Assembly: GCA_947506075.1 (NCBI GenBank) | Contig: CANNNN010000019.1 | Span: forward strand, 1 to 14,543 | From: Methylococcaceae bacterium | Lineage (GTDB): Bacteria; Pseudomonadota; Gammaproteobacteria; Methylococcales; Methylomonadaceae | DNA: 14,543 nucleotides | Direction of reading: 5' to 3' | Part shown: positions 1 through 7,824 of the stretch, in pieces | How positions within the stretch are numbered: the stretch's first letter is position 1 | How the letters are laid out: every line of letters begins with the position of its first letter | Position numbers and translations under genes: made by a program | Notes under the pieces: generated by a model | Databases searched by the model: none | The model's input: the letters and a program-made list of their open reading frames with translations, nothing else | Told to the model about the DNA's origin: nothing

Positions 1-242
1 AAAATAGGCATGAATCTGAATGCGGGCAATGTTCGAGTGTGCTTGATTAACTCGACACCATTCATATTCGGCATATTGATATCGGTGATCATCAGGTCGG
101 GTTTCAGCCCACCTTTAAGCTTGGCCAATGCGGTGTCACCGTCATCCGCGATCTCGACGTTAAACCCCTCAATATCTAGCAGAGTCGTAACACTCCTACG
201 GATAAGGGCTGAGTCGTCGACTATCAGTACAGTTAATGCCAT
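1..242 (-). CDS. CheY-like response regulator, partial (C-terminus beyond left edge)
   Basis: Receiver (REC) domain protein, of which the first 80 residues are visible. It starts MALTVLIVDDSALIRR. The acidic pair D9/D10 is present, and the phospho-acceptor is D54 within ITDINMPNMNG. The conserved Thr/Ser and Lys would lie beyond the window edge, so I cannot say whether it is a single-domain CheY or carries an output domain. The start is the ATG at 242-240, preceded by a good AAGGAG ribosome site. It follows the STAS gene with a one-base gap (TAA-C-ATG), so it is the ninth gene of the chemosensory operon. Likely role: phospho-acceptor from the CheA encoded two genes upstream. It is distinct in sequence from the other receiver encoded at 3128-3499. 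The open frame runs uninterrupted to base 1. Confidence 0.93.
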   Translation of the reverse strand, partial: MALTVLIVDDSALIRRSVTTLLDIEGFNVEIADDGDTALAKLKGGLKPDLMITDINMPNMNGVELIKHTRTLPAFRFMPI

Positions 243-243
243 G

Positions 244-492
244 TTATTCTCCTTGATTAGTGTTTAGGGCCGCTTTTAGCCAGACGCAGAGATTAGCGTC
301 CTTAGGCCAGGCGGCGATAGTCGGCTTTACAGCCATTAAAACTTGCAGGTTTGCGCTATGCAGATTGAGGCACTCGCCTAGATTCACCCGACTGTTGGTG
401 CTAAGCAATAACCATTCCAGCAAACCATCAGCTTCCTCGACAGTGACCGTACCCTGGAATACCGCCAGTTTCTTTTGATAAATAATGGCCAT
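244..492 (-). CDS. small STAS-like (anti-sigma-antagonist fold) protein
   Basis: 82-residue protein that resembles a STAS domain. The segment LNLHSANLQVLMAVK (residues about 42-56) aligns with the STAS signature D-S/T-S/A-G-L-Q-hydrophobic seen in SpoIIAA-like antagonists and in STAS proteins of chemosensory operons. The usual Asp is His, the residue at the regulatory Ser position appears to be Ala, and the Gly is Asn, so phosphorylation in the SpoIIAB manner looks unlikely. The start codon overlaps the cheA stop by one base (TAATG), implying translational coupling and comparable dosage. No signal peptide or membrane segment is visible. Role inferred: a protein-protein adaptor or regulatory output of the Che system. 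STAS is the best match by eye, but the divergence makes this moderate confidence only. Confidence 0.7.
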   Translation of the reverse strand: MAIIYQKKLAVFQGTVTVEEADGLLEWLLLSTNSRVNLGECLNLHSANLQVLMAVKPTIAAWPKDANLCVWLKAALNTNQGE

Positions 493-3131
493 TACACCAG
501 CTCCTTGGGATTCAATACCATCAGCACCGAACCGTCGCCCAGCAGCGCCGAACCGGCATAACCGCCCAGTCCGCCGATGATGCCGACCATTGGTTTGAGA
601 ATGATGTCGACGGTTTCGCGAAAATCATCGACCAGTATGCCGATGTGTTCGTCATTGATCCTCACTACCAGTGTTGCGAGCATATCGTCCTCATTTGTTC
701 GTGGCTCTGCATCCAACGCCAGAAGGTCGTTCAGCGCTAACAGCGGAACTATTCGGTTGCGCAATACGGTGGTCTGACGCCGCTTGATGGTGTGGATCGC
801 AGATCTAGGAATACGGACGGTTTCGACCACCATGTCCATTGGTATACCGAATAGCTGATTATCAGACTCCACGATAATTACATTGGTCACGGCCATCGAC
901 AGCGGCAACGATAAGCGGATGCGCGTACCCTTGCCGGCTTCGCTTTCCAGGCTGACCGTGCCATTGACTTTTTCCACTGCATTACGCACCACATCCATAC
1001 CGACTCCGCGCCCGGACAGGTCGGAAATGACCTCTACCGTCGAAAAGCCTGCGGCGAACACCAGATTCAATGCTTCCTGATCGGTCAGACGCTCCAGCGT
1101 AGCTTCATCGATAAGGCCTTTTTCGTAGGCTTTGTCCTTGATGACTTTCGGATCAATACCTTTGCCGTCATCGGAGATGTCAATATAAACCCGATCCGAT
1201 TCTTGGGTCGCGCGTATCGTCAGCCGCCCTGCTTCCGGCTTGCCCGCCGCGCGCCGTACTTCAGGCAGCTCGATGCCGTGATCCAGACTGTTGCGCACGA
1301 TGTGGATCAGCGGATCGGACAGCGCCTCGACGATGTTCTTGTCGATCTCTGTTGTTTCGCCTTCCAGAAACAGATTCACTTCCTTGCCCAGCTTTCTGGA
1401 GGTGTCGCGCACCAGTCTGGGAAAGCGCTGGAAGATGAACGACACCGGCATCATCCGCACCTGCATGATAGCGTCCTGCATTTCCTCGGCAATGCGGTTG
1501 ATGACCGCATACTGGCTCTTGATCTCGCGGGACAGCTCTCTCACTCCGTATTGCGTTTCGGCCTTGACGGCCAGATAAGGCAGGCTGTTTTTAGCCACCA
1601 CCATTTCGCCTATCAGGCCCATCAGCAGATCGATCTTTTCCTGATCCACCTTCAGTGTCTTCGGACCGGTGTAAATATCCTCGGTGCGACGGCCAAGCTG
1701 AACTTTAGACTCCTCCTCGACAGCCTCATTTGCTGGCTCTGCAGCTTCGACTAACTGCATTGCTGCGGACGGAACTTCGGCCTGTTGCGGTGCATAATCC
1801 TCCAGCCAGGATCGAAGCGGTGAGGCCGATGCTTGGGCTAGTGCCTCGGCTAGGGCTTCCGAAAGTACCGGTAAACCATCGGTCAAACCTGCAATGCGGT
1901 GGCAGGCGGCGAGAGTTGAGGCTACTCCTGTCAGCCGGCCATTCAGCCACAAATCACTATCCGGCTGGGCGAGAATTTCGCGCTGCGCCTGCAAAATGGC
2001 GTCAAAATCCTGAGTTTCATCTATGCATAGCGTAGTGCTAAGCTGCGGTTTGCTATCGTCCTCGTTAACCGTATCAATCGTTGTAATGACGGTTGACCAA
2101 AGCGGCGCTGTCAAGGTGTGCAGCGATGCTATCAGGGTCCGCTGCGCAGCACGGTTGTCAGGATCAAGTTCCAGCACCAGCAACAACCAGCTCAGGGCCG
2201 AAGACAGCCAAAGACTGGGCGCTGAAATCGCCAGCAAAACCCGGGCCGAAGCTTTCAGACCGGGAAGATCGTCTGCGTCAAGAAACTTAAGCGCGTCAGT
2301 GATAAAATCGTCATACACAGGGCCGCCGTTACTGTCGCCCTGAGGCAACACCAGCATGATCGCTGGCACCGGAACAATCCGTACCTGTTCCGGGGTATAA
2401 CGGAACAGTTCATACAGCTCCTCCGGTAACGCTGTGGTCAGCGCCCTGAACACCAGATTGCAACTATAGGCATCAAGTTTGGACAATTGAGGCCACGGCT
2501 CGAGGGACTGCACCGACTGCCAGACGGATTCCGGAATCTGCCGTACCTGATAAAACGGATCTTCACCCTTGAAAAAGCATTCTGGTTCAGGGCAATACTC
2601 GACCAACAGCAACTCGGCACCGTTTAGAGAACCACGGTACAGCGCCATACGTAGCTGTTCGGGTAAGGCTGTAAGCTCCGACAAATCAGGGATCTTATGA
2701 TCAGCGCTATCAAGGGTATCAGCGGCATCGAAAGTTTCAACAGCTGCACTGCCTATCAATTGCCGCAGCGACTCGGCCAGACGCACGGCATTTTGCGCAT
2801 GACCCGCACCGGTCGACCCCTTCAGTTCGACTTCGTCAACCAGCAGATTGACAAAATCCATCGCATCCAGCAAGCGGTCAGCCAGCTCCTGGGAATAGTT
2901 CACCCGGCCATCGCGTACTGCGTCCAGCAGGTCTTCTCCGGCATGCAGCACCCGGGTCATTTCCGGGAACTCGAACAAACCGCTGTTGCCTTTCAGGGTA
3001 TGCACCAGGCGGAATAACTCGTTCATCATCTGCGTGCTGTCAGGATCGCCTTCGAGTTGCATCAGCTTTTCGGCAATGTCTTGCAAAAACTCCCGGGCTT
3101 CGGAGAGAAATTGTTCTAATAGCGGATTCAT
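492..3131 (-). CDS. cheA: chemotaxis sensor histidine kinase CheA
   Basis: Cytoplasmic kinase of the chemosensory array, 879 residues. An N-terminal HPt (P1) domain spans about 1-125 with phospho-accepting H44 in LFRLVHTLKGNSG. A P3 dimerisation helix pair lies at about 490-560. The ATPase (P4) domain covers about 605-745, with N-box HIVRNSLDHG (610-619), G1 DDGKG (654-658) and G2 GRGVGMD (707-713). A CheW-like P5 domain occupies about 748-879. It is longer than the usual roughly 650 residues because of a segment of about 350 residues (130-480), followed by an acidic/Ala-rich linker. That segment does not look like a classical CheY-binding P2. The start overlaps the upstream receiver stop (ATGA), and the stop overlaps the STAS start. 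All catalytic motifs are intact, so it should be active. Confidence 0.97.
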   Translation of the reverse strand: MNPLLEQFLSEAREFLQDIAEKLMQLEGDPDSTQMMNELFRLVHTLKGNSGLFEFPEMTRVLHAGEDLLDAVRDGRVNYSQELADRLLDAMDFVNLLVDEVELKGSTGAGHAQNAVRLAESLRQLIGSAAVETFDAADTLDSADHKIPDLSELTALPEQLRMALYRGSLNGAELLLVEYCPEPECFFKGEDPFYQVRQIPESVWQSVQSLEPWPQLSKLDAYSCNLVFRALTTALPEELYELFRYTPEQVRIVPVPAIMLVLPQGDSNGGPVYDDFITDALKFLDADDLPGLKASARVLLAISAPSLWLSSALSWLLLVLELDPDNRAAQRTLIASLHTLTAPLWSTVITTIDTVNEDDSKPQLSTTLCIDETQDFDAILQAQREILAQPDSDLWLNGRLTGVASTLAACHRIAGLTDGLPVLSEALAEALAQASASPLRSWLEDYAPQQAEVPSAAMQLVEAAEPANEAVEEESKVQLGRRTEDIYTGPKTLKVDQEKIDLLMGLIGEMVVAKNSLPYLAVKAETQYGVRELSREIKSQYAVINRIAEEMQDAIMQVRMMPVSFIFQRFPRLVRDTSRKLGKEVNLFLEGETTEIDKNIVEALSDPLIHIVRNSLDHGIELPEVRRAAGKPEAGRLTIRATQESDRVYIDISDDGKGIDPKVIKDKAYEKGLIDEATLERLTDQEALNLVFAAGFSTVEVISDLSGRGVGMDVVRNAVEKVNGTVSLESEAGKGTRIRLSLPLSMAVTNVIIVESDNQLFGIPMDMVVETVRIPRSAIHTIKRRQTTVLRNRIVPLLALNDLLALDAEPRTNEDDMLATLVVRINDEHIGILVDDFRETVDIILKPMVGIIGGLGGYAGSALLGDGSVLMVLNPKELV

Positions 3132-3499
3132 GCGCGCACCTCCCCCAGCAACAGATGAACATGGATCAACAGCTCGGCCGGTTTCACCGGCTTGATCAGA
3201 TAAAGATTGGCACCGGCCCGATAAGCCCGTTGCCGGTCATCGGCTTCGGCTTCGGTGGAGACCATGATGGCCGGTGCCTGGTCTATGTCCTGGCGGCGCA
3301 TTTCCTTCAGAAAGCCATAACCGTCCAACTTGGGCATGTTGATATCAACCACGTACAAGTCAAACGGCGTCTGCATGACTTTTTCCAGTGCCTCTATGCC
3401 ATTGACCGCCTCTTCGACCGCATAGCCCGCCGCTTCAAGGATATTGCGGTGATACAGGCGCACCGTTGCGGCATCGTCGATGATCAGGATGCGTTTCAT
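3128..3499 (-). CDS. CheY-like single-domain response regulator
   Basis: 123-residue stand-alone receiver. Acidic pocket D8/D9 is in LIIDDA, phospho-acceptor D52 in VVDINMPKLDG, switch residue T82 (after S81) and Lys 103 in LIKPVKP, so all functional residues of the family are present. A longer open frame continues upstream to 3598, but those 33 codons overlap the end of cheR and are not receiver-like. The ATG at 3499-3497 begins exactly at the conserved MKRILIIDD start and overlaps the cheR stop as ATGA. Its own stop overlaps the cheA start by four bases. Tight coupling between cheR and cheA suggests it receives phosphate directly from CheA. Which of the two receivers in the operon is the output and which a phosphate sink cannot be told from sequence. 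Confidence 0.93.
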   Translation of the reverse strand: MKRILIIDDAATVRLYHRNILEAAGYAVEEAVNGIEALEKVMQTPFDLYVVDINMPKLDGYGFLKEMRRQDIDQAPAIMVSTEAEADDRQRAYRAGANLYLIKPVKPAELLIHVHLLLGEVRA

Positions 3500-4338
3500 A
3501 GGTTTACTCCGGGTTTTTGGTACACGATGGCCTCCGGGAACTTGCGTACCCGGAACAAGGAAGAAATCCGGCTCATCGATTCCGAATGACCAAGACACAC
3601 AAAACCGCCCGGATTCAGCGCGTCAAAAAAAGTTTCCGCCGCCTGCCGGCGCGACAGGTCGTCAAAATAAATCAGCAGGTTGCGGCAAAAGATCACGTCG
3701 AATTTGCGGTAACTGCGCATGTCCGCAGCGTCCATTAGGTTCACGCAGGTAAATTCCACAGCGGAACGTAAATCCTCGCTAATCTGATAGCCTCCGGCAT
3801 TGGGCTTGAAGTATTTTTTCAGCAGTGTAGCCGGCAGGTATTGCACGGAACGGGCCGAATAATGGCCGCGTCTTGCGCTTTCGATAATATTGGTATCGAT
3901 GTCCGAAGAGATGATTTCGACATCCCATTGCGCTAGTCCTGGCCAGTGTTCCAGCAGGTAAATCACGATGGAATAAGGCTCTTCGCCGGAAGATGACGGG
4001 ATAGACCAGATACGAATAGGCGCTTTGTCTTTTTTGTTCCTGGTGATTTCGCCCAGTATCGAATTGACCAGACACTGGAACTGATATTCTTCGCGGAAAA
4101 AATAGGTTTCATTGACTGTCATCAGGTTAACCAGTTTTTGCAATTCCGCGCCACTGGCTTCAAAACGCAGCATGGTAAAATAGTCGCGAAAATCCTTAGC
4201 CCCGGTCGCGTTGATGCGTTCGACCAGCCGCTTGTCGACAAAATAGCGTTTGGAGTTTTCGAACTGAATGCCAACCTTGCGATAAAAATATTCACGAAAT
4301 TTCTGGAAGTCTTCCTCGCTGATGGTGATCTTGGCCAT
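3496..4338 (-). CDS. cheR: chemoreceptor glutamate methyltransferase CheR
   Basis: S-adenosylmethionine-dependent methyltransferase that methylates glutamates in MCP adaptation helices, 280 residues, the normal length. The N-terminal helical domain (about 5-75) leads into the conserved TVNETYFFRE (74-83). The SAM-binding part has IWSIPSSSGEEPYS (110-123), equivalent to the family W-S-A-x-S-S/T-G-E-E-P-Y-S motif, then DVIFCRNLLIYF (214-225) and LGHSES (249-254). The pentapeptide-tethering beta-subdomain typical of enteric CheR is not obvious. This agrees with the local receptor ending without an NWETF-like tail. The start ATG at 4338 has GAGG just upstream, lies 5 bp after the HEAT gene, and the stop overlaps the next receiver gene (ATGA). 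Confidence 0.96.
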   Translation of the reverse strand: MAKITISEEDFQKFREYFYRKVGIQFENSKRYFVDKRLVERINATGAKDFRDYFTMLRFEASGAELQKLVNLMTVNETYFFREEYQFQCLVNSILGEITRNKKDKAPIRIWSIPSSSGEEPYSIVIYLLEHWPGLAQWDVEIISSDIDTNIIESARRGHYSARSVQYLPATLLKKYFKPNAGGYQISEDLRSAVEFTCVNLMDAADMRSYRKFDVIFCRNLLIYFDDLSRRQAAETFFDALNPGGFVCLGHSESMSRISSLFRVRKFPEAIVYQKPGVNL

Positions 4339-4343
4339 ACGCC

Positions 4344-4967
4344 TCAGTCCTCGCCGATACGTTTTAATGCCAAATCGACGGCAAAACAGATATAGGGTTC
4401 ATCGGGGAACCTGGCTTTCAAAAGCTCCAGCGCCGGACGGGACAAGGGTGTGCCGACCTCGCCCAGCAGATCGACTGCCGTGGCGCAGACGTTGACATGA
4501 GGATCATGTTCGATGACGCCCGCCAGCCAGGCCTCGACCTGGGGATGGCGCAAGGATTCGAGGATATTGACCGCAAAGATACGCACATCCGAATCGGCAT
4601 CGGCCAGCAAGCCGCTCATGATGGGGGCGACTTCTTCGGGTAACTGCTTCATCGCTTCGATGACTTCGCTGCGCAATGCAGCATCCTCGCTACGCAGGCA
4701 TTCCACCAGTCCGGCCACGGCGGCAGTGTCGCCAAGCCGGGTCAGTGTGGTCAGTATCGCATCGCGCACGCTGCCGTCGTCCTCGCGTTTAAGCCTTGCT
4801 ATCAGCACCTCGGAAGATGCCTGAAATTCGGCCAAATCGCGCGCCGCCCAGCGTCTGGCCGTCGGGTTATCCAGTTCCAGTTCGGCAACCAGTCCGGCCA
4901 GATCCCGTGGCCGCTCACGCTCGTCGGTATCGACGACCTGGGCTATATGTTGTTTAATGATAGGCAT
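4344..4967 (-). CDS. HEAT-repeat protein inside the chemosensory operon
   Basis: 207-residue protein built almost wholly of short helical pairs of the HEAT (PBS-lyase-like) type. Repeated units resemble DxxxxVRxxAxxxLxxL, for example around DNPTARRWAARDLAEF (33-48), DGSVRDAILTTLTRLGD, DAALRSEVIEAMKQL, DSDVRIFAVNILESL and DPHVNVCATAVDLLGEVG. I count five to six repeats from residue 20 to the C-terminus. No catalytic motif, signal peptide or membrane segment is seen. HEAT solenoids bind proteins, so a scaffold or partner of CheB/CheR or of the array is the likely role; the partner is unknown. The start ATG at 4967 has a strong AAGGAG site, 20 bp after the cheB stop. The stop is 5 bp before cheR. 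This gene is not part of the classical che set. Confidence 0.9.
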   Translation of the reverse strand: MPIIKQHIAQVVDTDERERPRDLAGLVAELELDNPTARRWAARDLAEFQASSEVLIARLKREDDGSVRDAILTTLTRLGDTAAVAGLVECLRSEDAALRSEVIEAMKQLPEEVAPIMSGLLADADSDVRIFAVNILESLRHPQVEAWLAGVIEHDPHVNVCATAVDLLGEVGTPLSRPALELLKARFPDEPYICFAVDLALKRIGED

Positions 4968-4987
4968 TTTTTCTCCTTACCCGGCCT

Positions 4988-6043
4988 TTATCGGGCCCAG
5001 GTGATTATTTGGTTGGCTATTTTGTTCGCATCCAGTACGACCGTTGCGCCGCCGCGCTTGATCAGTTCCGCCGGCATGCCGAACACGACAGAAGACTCCT
5101 CGGATTCAGCTATGGTGCGGCCGCCTTGCCGTTTGATTTCGGTAAACGCGTTGGCGCCGTCGCTGCCCATGCCGGTCAGCATCACCGCAATAACCCGTGA
5201 CACATCAAGATGCTCGGCCACTGAACGGCCCAGCAATTCGACCGAAGGGTGCCACAGAAATTCTGCGCTCTCCGGCCTTGCCAGTGTGACCAGTTTGCCG
5301 CCGCGCTGCGCGACTACGATGTCAGCTCCGCCTTTGGCTATATAAACAGTGCCCGGTTCGAGCGCCATCTGCCGCGAAACCTCAATCACCTGTAACTGAC
5401 ACAAGTCATTCATCCGGTTCGCAAAAGGCAGGGTAAAGCTGCCCGGCATGTGCTGGGCCACCAGCACCGGCCACGGAAAAGTCGCCGGCAACAGCGGCAG
5501 TATGCTTTCCAAGGTACACGGCCCGCCGGTGGATACGCCGATGATGACCAGGCCCACGCCGGCTATGCCACGACGCACCAGCACCGGTGCGCGTAATGGA
5601 GCAATGGGCTCGGGACGAGCACGGGGCAGAGATCCGCGTATGGTTTTGAGTTTGGCGCGGGCCGCCGCCCTGACCTTGCCGATCAGATCCTGCCTGATCG
5701 CATCAATCGATAGCGAAATGGTGCCGCCAGGCTTGGTCACATAATCCACCGCCCCCAGTGCCAAGGCCTCGAAAGTCGCCAGCGCGCTTTTCTCGGTCAA
5801 CGACGACACCATCACCACCGCAACCGGCCGTTGTTCCATCAGCAAGGATAAGGCAGTCAGCCCGTCCATTTCCGGCATGTTGATGTCCAGCGTAATCACG
5901 TCGGGACTGAAAGCTATATTTTCCTGTACCGCTTCCTTGCCGTTACGCGCCAGGCGAATCTCGAAATCGCCCTCCGCTTCAAACAGGGAAACCAGCTGGC
6001 GGCGCATCAGCGCCGAATCGTCAACAATTAACAGTTTAATCAT
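4988..6043 (-). CDS. cheB: chemotaxis response regulator protein-glutamate methylesterase CheB
   Basis: 351-residue two-domain enzyme that removes methyl groups from (and deamidates) MCP adaptation sites, opposing CheR. The receiver domain is at 1-120, with D8/D9, phospho-acceptor D53 in ITLDINMPEMDG and K104 in YVTKPGG. A linker follows (about 120-160). The C-terminal esterase domain (about 163-351) carries the complete catalytic triad: S171 in GVSTGG, H198 in AQHMPG and D295 in MLTGMGSDG. Phosphorylation by CheA should activate it. The ATG at 6043 has only a weak ribosome site (AGCAACC), and the 173 bp upstream hold hairpin repeats, so it may be expressed less efficiently than its neighbours. 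It lies 20 bp upstream of the HEAT gene. Confidence 0.97.
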   Translation of the reverse strand: MIKLLIVDDSALMRRQLVSLFEAEGDFEIRLARNGKEAVQENIAFSPDVITLDINMPEMDGLTALSLLMEQRPVAVVMVSSLTEKSALATFEALALGAVDYVTKPGGTISLSIDAIRQDLIGKVRAAARAKLKTIRGSLPRARPEPIAPLRAPVLVRRGIAGVGLVIIGVSTGGPCTLESILPLLPATFPWPVLVAQHMPGSFTLPFANRMNDLCQLQVIEVSRQMALEPGTVYIAKGGADIVVAQRGGKLVTLARPESAEFLWHPSVELLGRSVAEHLDVSRVIAVMLTGMGSDGANAFTEIKRQGGRTIAESEESSVVFGMPAELIKRGGATVVLDANKIANQIITWAR

Positions 6044-6060
6044 AGGTTGCTTTTTTTATT

Positions 6061-6193
6061 AAAATCCCCCTCAATCCCCCTTTTTCAAAGGGGGATGTCG
6101 AGTACCCCTTTGAAAAAAGGGGTGTCTAGTCCCCCTCTTTGAAAAAGACGACTGCATGGATGCAGGAGGTAGAGCAACGCAAGGAGCGGTTGC
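6061..6193 (-). repeat. cluster of G/C-run palindromic repeats between triple-CheW gene and cheB
   Basis: The only sizeable gap in the operon is a stack of hairpin-forming units. Unit 1: TCCCCCTTT (6075-6083), loop TTC, AAAGGGGGA (6087-6095), a perfect 9-bp stem. Unit 2: ACCCCTTT (6104-6111), loop GAAA, AAAGGGGT (6116-6123), a perfect 8-bp stem. A degenerate third unit follows at about 6128-6148 (CCCCCTCTTTGAAAAAG). Next comes CTGCAT-GG-ATGCAG (6152-6165), and then an imperfect GCAACGC/GCGGTTGC pair (6174-6193). A partial extra copy of the C5 run lies at 6066-6070. Units 1-3 share a common core, so this is a tandem array of a dispersed intergenic repeat. In the mRNA it would form consecutive stem-loops. 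The strand is given as that of the host operon; the repeat is palindromic. Confidence 0.85.
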
Positions 6194-6216
6194 CGAGGGG
6201 TTAGGGGAGATTTGGC

Positions 6217-7797
6217 TTAAACCACCAGCTCGGTCAGGCCCTTCAGCTCCAGACTTTCGATCAGCCTTGAGGGCTCAATCAGCTGAATCAGACGCTTTTG
6301 CTGTTCCAGATTCGCGACGCGGCCGATCAGCCGAACCTGCTCACCGGACAGGTGTGGTGCGTTCTCTATCGCAGTCTTGGGGATTTTCAGCACTTCGGTC
6401 ACCGAATCGACGATAAAACCGGTACGTACACCATCGAACAAAAACACCATGATGCGCTGCCTGTCGTTACGTGCTGCGGCCGTCAAACCCAGCCGCAAGC
6501 GCTGGTCGATAACCGGCAGCACTACGCCGCGCAGGTTGATCACGCCTTCCACGAAAGCAGGCGCCTTCGGCACATGGGTCAATTCGTCGGGGACGCGCAC
6601 GATTTCCTGTACGCTTTCTATCGGTACGCCAAATTCCTCCTTGTCCAGCCGGAATACTACGACTTGTTCATCGGTTTCGCCGTTGGTCTCGACCTGTTCG
6701 GTGTTAGCTCCTTGATCTACTAGTCCTTCGCGTAAGTTATCCACGGTGTTTAGCGCCTCTTTAATCGCTGAATGACTGAACAGGTTGTCGACAGAAATAA
6801 TGGACACCAGGCGTCTGCCTTCGTCCAGCCGACAAATCTCGGTGATATCCGATAAGTCACCGTCCCGAGCCAGCAGGCCGGGCATGGTGTCCACATGGAT
6901 TTTGGCGACACGCAATACTTCATTGACGCTATCCATCACCACGCCGACCGAGACATTGCCCAGTGCCACCACGACGATACGGCTATGTTCGTTGTCCTCC
7001 TGTTGCGGCAGGCCGAACATCCGGCGCAGACTGACCAGCGGCAGCAAGCGATTTCTAAGCGTCATCACACCCAATACATGGGATTGTGAGTGCGGCACAT
7101 GGACGATATGCTCGGGTATCTGCACGATTTCCTGCACATCATCGATAGAGATGGCATATTCCTGGCCGGCTACCGCAAAGCTGACCAGTTGCAACTCGTC
7201 GCTGGGCGCTTCGTCATCCACTTCCACTTTTTGCCCGCCACCGACCGCCAGGTTGTCATGGGCGACTGCTTGTGACAGCGAGGTGAATTCGTTGGCGATC
7301 AGTTTTTCAAAATCCAGCACCATAATCATCTTGTGGCCGCCGACGTCTTTTAGCAGGCCGGACAACAACTCGGTATTCACGGTGCTTCGAAGCGCATCGA
7401 CATCCTCGATTTTAGAAGGTTCGACGCCGACCACGCTGGCAACGCGATCGACCACGAAACCCATCGGCTGGCCCAGATCGATGACCACGGCGCGGGTTGC
7501 GTCGTCGTAATCACGCTCTGCAAAACCAAAAATGCGCCGCAAGGAAATGATCGGCAGCACCTTGCCGCGCAGGTTGGCCAGACCCTCCAGAGTAGGCGGC
7601 GATAACGGCACCCGCACCACCTCGGGAACCCGGATAATTTCCTGCACCGGCGCCATATCGACCGCAAAGACTTCGTCACCGGCAAAAAAAGTGACGAACT
7701 GGCGGATATTGGATTCCTCGATATCGATATCGAGAGCGAGGCTTGCTTCATCGATAATGTTCCTATCCTCTAAAGCTTCCAGGGTTTCAGTAGTCAT
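6217..7797 (-). CDS. scaffold protein with three tandem CheW domains
   Basis: 526-residue cytoplasmic protein consisting of three consecutive CheW-like SH3-type domains: about 31-168, 201-341 and 376-513, joined by acidic, probably flexible linkers (about 175-200 and 350-378). Each shows the family core F/V-x-V-x-x-V-Q-E-I/V-V/I-x-V/I-P. The signature NLRGxVLP is intact in domain 1 (75-82) and domain 3 (421-428); in domain 2 it reads TLRNRLLP (246-253), with the Gly replaced by Asn. CheW couples receptors to CheA P5, so a triple version could bridge several CheA or receptor trimers, or make a distinct lattice. No single-domain cheW is seen in the operon, so this protein presumably fills that role. 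The start ATG at 7797 has an AGGAGA ribosome site, 27 bp downstream of the MCP remnant. Confidence 0.95.
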   Translation of the reverse strand: MTTETLEALEDRNIIDEASLALDIDIEESNIRQFVTFFAGDEVFAVDMAPVQEIIRVPEVVRVPLSPPTLEGLANLRGKVLPIISLRRIFGFAERDYDDATRAVVIDLGQPMGFVVDRVASVVGVEPSKIEDVDALRSTVNTELLSGLLKDVGGHKMIMVLDFEKLIANEFTSLSQAVAHDNLAVGGGQKVEVDDEAPSDELQLVSFAVAGQEYAISIDDVQEIVQIPEHIVHVPHSQSHVLGVMTLRNRLLPLVSLRRMFGLPQQEDNEHSRIVVVALGNVSVGVVMDSVNEVLRVAKIHVDTMPGLLARDGDLSDITEICRLDEGRRLVSIISVDNLFSHSAIKEALNTVDNLREGLVDQGANTEQVETNGETDEQVVVFRLDKEEFGVPIESVQEIVRVPDELTHVPKAPAFVEGVINLRGVVLPVIDQRLRLGLTAAARNDRQRIMVFLFDGVRTGFIVDSVTEVLKIPKTAIENAPHLSGEQVRLIGRVANLEQQKRLIQLIEPSRLIESLELKGLTELVV

Positions 7798-7824
7798 GAC
7801 AATCTCCTAGCAATCAATGGGAAC

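Noticed and set aside
1203..1754. 183-codon plus-strand open frame opposite cheA
   Set aside because: His/Gln/Leu-rich complement of the conserved kinase core; no ribosome site or homologous motif.
3500..3598. 33-codon N-terminal extension of the receiver gene
   Set aside because: Overlaps the cheR 3' end, has no receiver homology, and the ATG at 3499 starts precisely at the conserved first strand.
6785..7510. 241-codon plus-strand open frame opposite the triple-CheW gene
   Set aside because: Shadow frame: Ser/Thr/Arg-rich, no domain character, and lies wholly within a gene with clear CheW domains on the other strand.
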